A stretch of DNA of 64,000 nucleotides from Symbiodinium natans (Eukaryota > Sar > Dinophyceae > Suessiales > Symbiodiniaceae). The position numbers and the translations under genes were made by a program. The stretch is taken from contig CAJNDS010001224.1 in NCBI GenBank assembly GCA_905221605.1, positions 829,556 through 893,555 on the forward strand. Reading direction: 5' to 3'. The notes beneath the pieces were generated by a model that did no database searches, was not told where the DNA came from, and worked only from the letters and a program-made list of their open reading frames with translations. Shown here piece after piece: positions 62,501-64,000 of this stretch; positions within the stretch are counted from its first letter, which is position 1, and every line of letters begins with the position of its first letter.

Positions 62501-63621
62501 AGTTTGAGGGCTTTGAGTCGGATCCACGCGATACACCTGACACGGAGAAGATTTGCATGGCCTCCGCCAGCATGACATGCAGAAATCGACTTGCGCGGCC
62601 CCTCCGCAAGCATGACAGGCAGAAGTCGCGAAGTACATATATAGCTGACAGCAGCAAGGTGCGACTCACGTCAGTGGCTCTGCAGTTGTGTCAGCTCTCA
62701 AAAAACCTCCTCAGTTGAGTCGACTGAAATCCCTTGCCACAGGCCGGCCATGCAAAAGCGGTGCAAGATTTCCTCCATCCACAGTAGGGCTTCATGACGG
62801 CTCCCTTTTAGGGACAACACTCAAGACACACTAAAAACCCCCGTTTTGACTTGTGCGGAGTCTTCCTGAACGAAGGGATGTTGCAGCGGAGCTTTGCTGG
62901 GAGCCCCCAGAGCATTAACGTCCAGGGTTTTAGGGTTTAGGGTTTCATTAGGGTTTAGGGAACATACCTTGAACCATATAGGGATCCTTGGAATAGTTTC
63001 AGGCATGTTCCTGAACTAAGGGGTATCTTGGGCCCTAAACCCTATTCCCTAGTATCCCTTTTGCAGAGAGCGCAGGAACCCTGGACCCTCAACCCTCAAC
63101 CCTCAACCCTAAACCCTAAACCCTAAACCCTGAACGCCAAAGAGCCTCTTGCGTCTGGGCAAAGGCGTGCAGCTCTGCAAAGGTCAGCGGCTGCCGGCCA
63201 CCGACCTCCCGGAGTCCATCTCCCTGCTCTTAAGCCCGAGCCCCTGAACCAAAAGGGGTTTAGGGTTTAGGGTCTAGGGTCTAGGGTCTAGGGTCTAAAG
63301 TTTAGGGTTTAGGGTTTAGGGTTTAGGGCTAGGGTTTAGGGTTTAGGGTTTAGCGTGTAGGGTTTAAGGGTTAGGGTTTAGGGTAGAGGGTTTAGGGTGT
63401 AGGCCATAGGGTCTAGGCTTTAGGGCTTAGGGTTTAGCGTTTCGGGTCCATGAACCAAAGGGTCGTGAGGTTTAGGGTTTTAGGGGATTTAGGGAATGAT
63501 CCCCCATTTCGAACGTGAAGTAAACCTGCAGCGTATGCTCTGAAAGCTCGAAGCCACCACGCGCATGAAAACCCGAACGTGCGGGGGTGCGGAAGGTCTT
63601 CCACATTTTGCGAAGGGCCAT
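32339..63621 (-). CDS. AMP-dependent acyl-CoA synthetase (adenylate-forming enzyme), 32 micro-exons
   Basis: Rebuilt by joining short minus-strand islands in consistent phase. Joined protein is about 522 aa, near the usual 500-560 for this family. Motifs appear in order: LTFAELHAF and MIPNGPE near the N terminus, APLNPAF, the phosphate loop HTSGTTKKPK, LTHENL, NLMPLYHIHGL, WYSAVPTMHQ, RNCSAALVP, YAMSESMP, GEEAEICVQG, the adenylate-binding GWLRTGDKGYID, the hinge GRYKEIINRGGEKISPFE, and IPKGSTGKPAR holding the catalytic lysine. Such enzymes activate a carboxylate with ATP and transfer it to CoA; NRGGEKISP and the SAVPTMHQ stretch suggest an oxalate--CoA ligase/AAE3-like branch, but substrate is not predictable. 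About 24 introns use GC donors, 6 GA and 2 GT, all with AG acceptors; boundaries were chosen by frame, which could bias that count. The stop codon was not found: an additional 3' exon beyond 32339 is likely. No targeting signal is certain, though the N terminus is basic. Confidence 0.8.
32531..32586 (-). CDS. synthetase exon 31
   Basis: DIPKGSTGKPARIGLAKR with a split Met; holds the C-terminal catalytic lysine motif. Acceptor ..TGCCAG, GC donor. Confidence 0.92.
32595..32712 (+). repeat. higher-order telomeric repeat TTTAGGG-TTTGGGG
   Basis: Seven alternations of TTTAGGG and TTTGGGG form a regular 14-mer, between synthetase exons 30 and 31. Confidence 0.9.
32956..33106. mobile_element. family A MITE, best copy, 60-bp perfect arms, TG/TG
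   Basis: 151 bp. Left arm from CTTGAAGGTTCATGGTACTT and right arm ending GTACCATGAACCTTCAAG are perfect reverse complements over about 60 bp around a 30-bp centre. TG flanks both sides. In a synthetase intron. Confidence 0.85.
33579..33595 (-). CDS. synthetase exon 30, 17 bp
   Basis: GC CTC CTC TTC ATG AAG: completes Cys and adds LLFMK; acceptor ..CCTCCCAG, GA donor. Joins APEC to LLFMK to DIPKG in phase. A longer version starting at 33620 is open but breaks the phase with exon 29. Confidence 0.65.
33885..33939 (-). CDS. synthetase exon 29
   Basis: LRLSKLYDVLASNAYAPE plus first base of Cys; acceptor ..TGGACAG, GC donor. Confidence 0.75.
34780..34919. mobile_element. family A MITE, TA/TA
   Basis: CTGGGAGGTTCATGGTACTA to CCATGAGCCTCCAAG, TA on both sides. 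Confidence 0.75.
34972..35103. mobile_element. palindromic element with GGTTCTTAG..GGGAATGAGGG ends
   Basis: CTGGTTCTTAGGAGGGAATG mirrors CATTCCCTACTAAGAACCAG; GGGCCCT cores repeat. A larger relative lies at about 41845-42035. Ends 36 bp from exon 28. Confidence 0.7.
35139..35183 (-). CDS. synthetase exon 28
   Basis: LGETVGLALVLRDGE; acceptor ..TGTGCAG, GC donor. Confidence 0.85.
35638..35669 (-). CDS. synthetase exon 27
   Basis: IAFSCPHLGR, the CIAF..PH strand; acceptor ..GCGCAG; donor GC here or GT two codons on. Confidence 0.65.
35724..35825. mobile_element. family B MITE, diverged 8-bp duplication
   Basis: TTGGGATGTTCCCCCC to GGGCAACATCCCAA. Flanks AATATACC and TATTTACC agree at 6 of 8 positions. 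Confidence 0.7.
35901..35931 (-). CDS. synthetase exon 26 (tentative)
   Basis: VRVPISSHRP with a split Gly; phase fits, sequence match to the family is weak (SSHRP versus SHPAV). Confidence 0.35.
36020..36480. repeat. AT-rich satellite with (AACAATAT)n
   Basis: Low-GC region; an 8-bp unit repeats about 13 times at 36170-36275 and decays on both sides. Hydrophobic repetitive frames here are spurious. Confidence 0.9.
36707..36826. mobile_element. family A MITE, TA/TA
   Basis: CTTGGAGGTTCACGGGTACT to GTACCCTGAATCTCCAAG, TA both sides. Confidence 0.8.
37066..37107 (-). CDS. synthetase exon 25
   Basis: EIINRGGEKISPFE, the hinge motif; acceptor ..CTCCTCAG, GC donor. The 183-bp intron before it is among the shortest. 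Confidence 0.92.
37291..37337 (-). CDS. synthetase exon 24
   Basis: YIDEHGYLCLSGRYK after the split Gly; acceptor ..GCAGAG, GC donor. Confidence 0.92.
37389..37460 (+). repeat. TTTAGGG tract
   Basis: About ten heptamers in the intron between exons 23 and 24's upstream side. Confidence 0.9.
37694..37748 (-). CDS. synthetase exon 23
   Basis: DPNIEAFTEDGWLRTGDK plus a split Gly; GWxRTGD carries the ribose-binding Asp. Acceptor ..TCCCAG, GC donor. Confidence 0.92.
37762..37945 (+). repeat. TTTAGGG/TTGAGGG/TTCAGGG block array
   Basis: Consecutive pure runs of TTTAGGG, TTGAGGG (about 9), TTTCGGG, TTGAGGG and TTCAGGG: variants are clustered, not scattered. Confidence 0.9.
38297..38407. mobile_element. 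family A MITE, left end missing
   Basis: Interior palindrome intact, right end GTACCATGAACCTCAAAG followed by TA; left terminus absent. Confidence 0.65.
38472..38564 (-). CDS. synthetase exon 22
   Basis: KAKLCPGEEAEICVQGACVT and KGYEMRAHMDQ; PGEExEIxVxGxxVxKGY is diagnostic. Acceptor ..GGTCAG, GA donor. Confidence 0.9.
38585..38662 (+). repeat. TTTAGGG tract
   Basis: Ten heptamers ending 20 bp upstream (transcription sense) of exon 22's acceptor side. Confidence 0.9.
39055..39375 (+). repeat. TTTAGGG and TTGAGGG tracts
   Basis: Two blocks; the first contains a pure TTGAGGG run (39117-39150). Confidence 0.9.
39625..39820 (-). repeat. CCCTAAA tract with 14-mer CCCTAAA-CCCTACA section
   Basis: The left half alternates CCCTAAA and CCCTACA; the right half is pure CCCTAAA. 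Confidence 0.9.
40579..40599 (-). CDS. synthetase exon 21 (tentative)
   Basis: LDEMRLV, 21 bp, between SVGK and KAKLCPGEE where the family has a beta strand; donor could be one codon later. Confidence 0.4.
41054..41236. mobile_element. family A MITE, TA/TA, with internal insertion
   Basis: CTTGGAGGTTCATGGTACTT to CCCATGAGCCTCCAAG, TA both sides; 183 bp, longer than its relatives, with unrelated text at 41135-41195. Confidence 0.75.
41239..41381. mobile_element. family A remnant whose right terminus is split by CCCTAAA repeats
   Basis: TAACTACCCATGAACCTCCAAG is expected; instead ACTACCCA is followed by 45 bp of CCTAAACCCTAAA units and then TGAACCTCCAAG. Confidence 0.7.
41398..41463 (-). CDS. 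synthetase exon 20
   Basis: ESMPIASNPLPPHLRVLRSV and GK. Completes YAMSESMP..SNPLP; acceptor ..CCCAAG, GC donor. Confidence 0.85.
41761..41823 (-). CDS. synthetase exon 19
   Basis: VLAQKMERLFRCVVMPTYAM and S; start of the YxMTE-type motif. Acceptor ..AAGCAG, GA donor. Confidence 0.85.
41845..42035. mobile_element. palindromic element, relative of 34972
   Basis: GTAGGGACTGAGGGAATGAGG at the left and CCTTCAATTCCCTGCTAAG at the right. Confidence 0.5.
42445..42535. mobile_element. family C element
   Basis: AGAGACTCCAATACCCCTTA, CCTTAAACCATCAAGGAACC, ATTCTAAGGAAAATTTCC; reaches to the donor side of exon 18. Confidence 0.6.
42540..42602 (-). CDS. synthetase exon 18
   Basis: DFTAGGAGVGLIRNCSAALV and P, matching the substrate-pocket motif RxCSAAL; acceptor ..CAGCAG, GC donor. 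Confidence 0.88.
42868..42972. mobile_element. family C element
   Basis: AAAGAGCCCCATACCCCTTA at the left, TTCAGAGGTATATTGGGC at the right, CCATATAAGGGGTTCC at the centre. Confidence 0.65.
43122..43365 (+). repeat. long TTTAGGG array with TTTTGGG run
   Basis: About 34 heptamers in the intron between exons 17 and 18. Confidence 0.95.
43459..43506 (-). CDS. synthetase exon 17
   Basis: ASGSASWYSAVPTMHQ, a strongly diagnostic segment; acceptor ..AATCCAG, GC donor. Confidence 0.88.
43850..43975. repeat. AAT/AAC trinucleotide microsatellite
   Basis: Degenerate (AAT)n and (AAC)n with a short ATT inversion. Confidence 0.9.
44204..44228 (-). CDS. synthetase exon 16
   Basis: AVSEWLEG, the EWL helix before WYSAVPT; acceptor ..GCAAAG, GA donor. 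25 bp. Confidence 0.5.
44251..44391. mobile_element. family A MITE
   Basis: CTTGGAGGTTCATGGTACTT to GTACCATGAACCTCCAAG; flanks TT and TA. Confidence 0.8.
44441..46377. mobile_element. 1.94-kb TIR element with subterminal GGATCAAAA repeats
   Basis: Left end CCCGGGTAGGGGATCAAAAA and right end TTTGATCCGCATCCCGG are inverted. About 90 bp inside each end carry four copies of GGATCAAAA(n)TAATTTATT in mirrored order. Interior: GCAGCATTTCTG repeats (44580-44830), three 110-bp repeats with G-run/C-run hairpins (44870-45140), T-rich TTGTATATT minisatellite and CCTT repeats. No transposase; non-autonomous. Possible ATT duplication at the ends. Confidence 0.75.
45400..46260. repeat. TTGTATATT minisatellite followed by CCTT/CTTGCTTC repeats
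   Basis: Lies inside the 1.94-kb element. Long hydrophobic frames (ILYILVYYC.., LLPCFLASLL..) are products of the repeats. Confidence 0.9.
47022..47055 (-). CDS. synthetase exon 15
   Basis: ESWRNGDGVR with split codons; acceptor ..GGCAG, GC donor. Phase fits exons 14 and 16. Confidence 0.5.
47060..47185 (-). repeat. CCCTAAA tract between exons 14 and 15
   Basis: About 15 heptamers with CCCTCAA variants fill most of a 132-bp intron, so the telomeric tract is nearly the whole intron. Confidence 0.9.
47188..47276 (-). CDS. synthetase exon 14
   Basis: NLMPLYHIHGLSVNVLASAM and AGASVICTP; HIHG is a family hallmark. Acceptor ..CTCCTCAG, GC donor. Confidence 0.9.
47514..47558 (-). CDS. synthetase exon 13
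   Basis: CIATTLQRETEDVC with split codons; acceptor ..GAGCAG, GC donor. Joins to give EDVCLNLMPLYHIHG. Confidence 0.85.
47800..47860 (-). CDS. synthetase exon 12
   Basis: Completes the split Gly, then TTKKPKIVPLTHENLTVGA; acceptor ..GGACAG, GC donor. With exon 11 gives HTSGTTKKPK. Confidence 0.88.
48220..48268 (-). CDS. synthetase exon 11
   Basis: EIRSSRQDVALVLHTS plus a split Gly codon; DVALVLHTSG is the start of the phosphate-binding motif. Acceptor ..GCCCCAG, GC donor. Confidence 0.85.
48310..48580 (+). repeat. TTTAGGG array with a pure TTCAGGG run
   Basis: About 38 heptamers; nine consecutive TTCAGGG at 48370-48432. Confidence 0.95.
48799..48822 (-). CDS. synthetase exon 10 (tentative)
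   Basis: VSHDRAVP, 24 bp, phase 0 both sides; frame fits but too short to be sure. Confidence 0.4.
49335..49379 (-). CDS. synthetase exon 9
   Basis: RTAGLFTLGIHPQSK; acceptor ..TCGCAAG, GC donor. Confidence 0.6.
50243..50296 (-). CDS. synthetase exon 8
   Basis: SELRDVLSRQDVQVLEME, corresponding to the helix-strand before the ATP-binding loop; acceptor ..GTGAAG, GC donor. Confidence 0.7.
50598..50623 (+). repeat. poly-G run (26 nt)
   Basis: Longest G homopolymer in the window. Confidence 0.9.
50948..51055. mobile_element. family C element
   Basis: AAAGAGCCCAATAGCCTTTAATTAAGG.. through CTTAATTAAGGGGTTCC. Confidence 0.6.
51608..51640 (-). CDS. synthetase exon 7
   Basis: DLPCHTVVVME; acceptor ..GTCGCAG, GC donor. 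Confidence 0.65.
52008..52104. mobile_element. family A MITE
   Basis: CTTGGAGGTATATGGGTAGT to CATGGACCTCCAAG; flanks CA and TA. Begins 25 bp from exon 6's donor. Confidence 0.65.
52130..52186 (-). CDS. synthetase exon 6
   Basis: VFAPLNPAFTLPEIEFEFQ, the APLNP motif followed by the E-rich helix; acceptor ..AAACGAG, GC donor. Lies between two family A elements. Confidence 0.85.
52195..52340. mobile_element. family A element, left end at a splice acceptor
   Basis: TA then CTTGAAGGTTCATGG starts 8 bp outside exon 6; interior modules TAAGGTTCTGAGTACAGCTA are tandemly repeated; right terminus not found. Confidence 0.55.
52765..52873. mobile_element. family B MITE with central poly-G
   Basis: TTGGGCTTTTCCCCCTTATA to TATAAGGGGGAACATCCCAA; G run at 52813-52825. 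Flanks share GCTTGGG. Confidence 0.65.
53214..53249 (-). CDS. synthetase exon 5
   Basis: AAVCFLVFPLRC, hydrophobic helix after PNGPE; acceptor ..GACTTAG, GC donor. Confidence 0.7.
53480..53665 (+). repeat. TTGAGGG-dominated tract
   Basis: Mostly TTGAGGG, TGTAGGG and TTGCGGG variants. Confidence 0.9.
53761..53799 (-). CDS. synthetase exon 4
   Basis: RDQVCTMIPNGPE, matching the family's GDRVxxxxPNGPE motif; acceptor ..CCAGAG, GC donor. Confidence 0.8.
53868..53990. repeat. TA/TTTATAT microsatellite
   Basis: (TA)n followed by TATATTTA hexamer-like repeats. Confidence 0.9.
54137..54169 (-). CDS. synthetase exon 3
   Basis: VWLSRFGIGTT, acceptor ..TGGAG, GA donor. Bridges exon 2 to RDQVCTMIPNGPE in phase 0 across the 9-kb array-bearing intron. 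Confidence 0.6.
55808..55809. other. empty site lacking the 358-bp block
   Basis: Core 1 joins core 2 as ..TTGAGTC-AGTCCCC.., whereas other junctions read TTGAGTC, block, AGTCCCC. Confidence 0.8.
56138..56425. repeat. foldback of CAGTCAACGTT repeats within the core (representative)
   Basis: Starts GTAGCGTTGACTG and ends CAGTCAACGCTAC. Each arm holds five to seven CAGTCAACGTT(A) repeats of 11-12 bp in opposite orientation, around a 95-bp loop containing AAATGCTGG..GCATTTC. Present in all seven cores. Confidence 0.85.
56662..57020. mobile_element. 359-bp foldback block (representative)
   Basis: Begins GGTGGATGGAGGAAATCTTG and ends CAAGATTTCCTCCATCCACA. Contains a complete inner element 56662-56958 with perfect 27-bp ends. 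Inner arms CCCCCTTTTTAACATTG and CAATGTTAAAAAGGGGG also pair. No coding capacity. Same family as 18464-18705. Confidence 0.8.
62721..62722. other. empty site lacking the 297-bp inner element
   Basis: Reads TTGAGTC-GACTGAAATCCC, where full units have GGTGGATGG..CCATCCACC between GAGTC and GACTG. Confidence 0.8.
62950..63045. mobile_element. family C element
   Basis: AACCATATAGGGATCCTTGG, TTCCTGAACTAAGGGGTATC; left arm contains TTTAGGG text. Confidence 0.5.
63146..63223 (-). CDS. synthetase exon 2
   Basis: GDGLREVGGRQPLTFAELHA and FAQTQE; acceptor ..GAGCAG, GC donor. LTFAELHAF is the family's N-terminal strand-helix. Confidence 0.75.
63255..63450 (+). repeat. TTTAGGG/TCTAGGG tract
   Basis: Heterogeneous heptamers in intron 1 of the synthetase. 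Confidence 0.9.
63526..63621 (-). CDS. synthetase exon 1 (proposed start)
   Basis: ATG at 63621, reading MALRKMWKTFRTPARSGFHA then RGGFELSEHTLQ, ending CAG before GT. Basic N terminus could be a targeting peptide. SEHTLQ resembles the family's start. Less certain than later exons. Confidence 0.5.
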
Positions 63622-63746
63622 GAGACTTCTCAGAAGCAGGGTTTAGGGTTCAGGGTTTCACTTTCTTGTAAGGCTGTTGCCTGGATTTCCTGGGCCAAGC
63701 CCTTGTAGTCCCTATAACCCCTGCCACCCTTGTACTCCGCGGGGCC

Positions 63747-63840
63747 TCAAAACCCTTCGTAGGCCCCGACCCCAAGGCCCCGGACCTCGCGGATAAAGGG
63801 GCGATGCGTCTTGGGGATGACATCCTGGGTCAGGTGCTTT
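63747..63840 (-). CDS. probable terminal exon of the next upstream gene
   Basis: Acceptor ..CCCGCAG, then KHLTQDVIPKTHRPFIREVR and GLGVGAYEGF followed by TGA (63747-63749). The stop is 126 bp before the synthetase ATG, fitting closely packed, same-strand genes. After the stop the frame continues open (GPAEYKGGRGYRDYKGLAQE), so a frame-disrupting sequence difference or intron is also possible. Protein unknown. Confidence 0.5.
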
Positions 63841-64000
63841 CTGCGGGCTTGGAGGCTAGGATAGCCATAGGGATGTCTAGATCTGCAAGATTCGAGAGCA
63901 AGCGAGGAACAAACAGCTGAACAAGCCGCGTCCCTAAATGAGGAGTTGCGGCATCCCCAAACCCTAAACCCTAAACCTAGGGTTATATACAGAAGTAGGG
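63841..64000. other. window end, nothing further supported
   Basis: Only a short CCCTAAA run at 63957-63978; possible further intron of the upstream gene. Confidence 0.5.

Larger units (their letters stand above)
54606..62784. repeat. 8.2-kb tandem array of 1212-bp units inside synthetase intron 2
   Basis: Seven cores (starts 54965, 55809, 57021, 58233, 59445, 60657, 61869) alternate with six 359-bp blocks (starts 54606, 56662, 57874, 59086, 60298, 61510) and a terminal partial block (62722-62784). Units are almost identical; differences seen are an extra or missing 11-bp repeat in core 1, aaaaaac/aaaacaaac, and single substitutions, so amplification is recent. No telomeric heptamers inside. 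Conserved open frames of 194 and 107 codons follow passively from unit identity. Confidence 0.92.

Noticed and set aside
54606-62784. CRISPR-like array
   Set aside because: The 11-12 bp repeats have no unique spacers, appear in both orientations, and there are no cas genes; a eukaryotic satellite fits.

Overview
The window looks like nuclear DNA of a dinoflagellate-like alga. It is saturated with TTTAGGG/CCCTAAA heptamers, the telomere repeat type of plants and many algae. It carries a head-to-tail tandem gene pair, and the supportable coding sequence is almost all on the minus strand. The coding exons I can rebuild use mostly GC and GA splice donors with AG acceptors, a habit known from dinoflagellates. 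The taxonomic call is an inference: no rRNA or spliced-leader RNA is present to settle it.

Layout. 1-1183: tandem pair of a small unknown gene (one complete, one cut by the window edge). 1184-10050: telomere-type tracts, palindromic MITE-like elements and a few short exon-like islands. 10197-12105: a two-exon 2-oxoglutarate/Fe(II)-oxygenase-like gene. 13-30 kb: telomeric tracts and MITEs alternating with isolated 50-180 bp coding islands, several encoding membrane segments, probably exons of one or more unidentified multi-pass membrane proteins. 32.3-63.6 kb: one AMP-dependent acyl-CoA synthetase (adenylate-forming enzyme), which I rebuilt from 32 tiny exons (17-96 bp, about 522 codons) spread over about 31 kb. 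Its introns hold telomeric tracts, MITEs, a 1.94 kb inverted-repeat element and, in its second intron, an 8.2 kb tandem array (54606-62784) of 1212-bp units. 63.7-63.84 kb: probable last exon of the next gene upstream, same strand.

Main message. The telomere-like repeats here are not a chromosome end. They lie inside introns and inside mobile elements, where some tracts interrupt terminal inverted repeats at a definable point. At least five families of short palindromic elements recur, two with visible target-site duplications (2 bp and 8 bp). The tandem array contains two nested foldback structures, one of which is precisely missing from two places, giving natural empty sites. Exon boundaries were set by eye from reading frame plus AG acceptors and family motifs; RNA evidence would be decisive.
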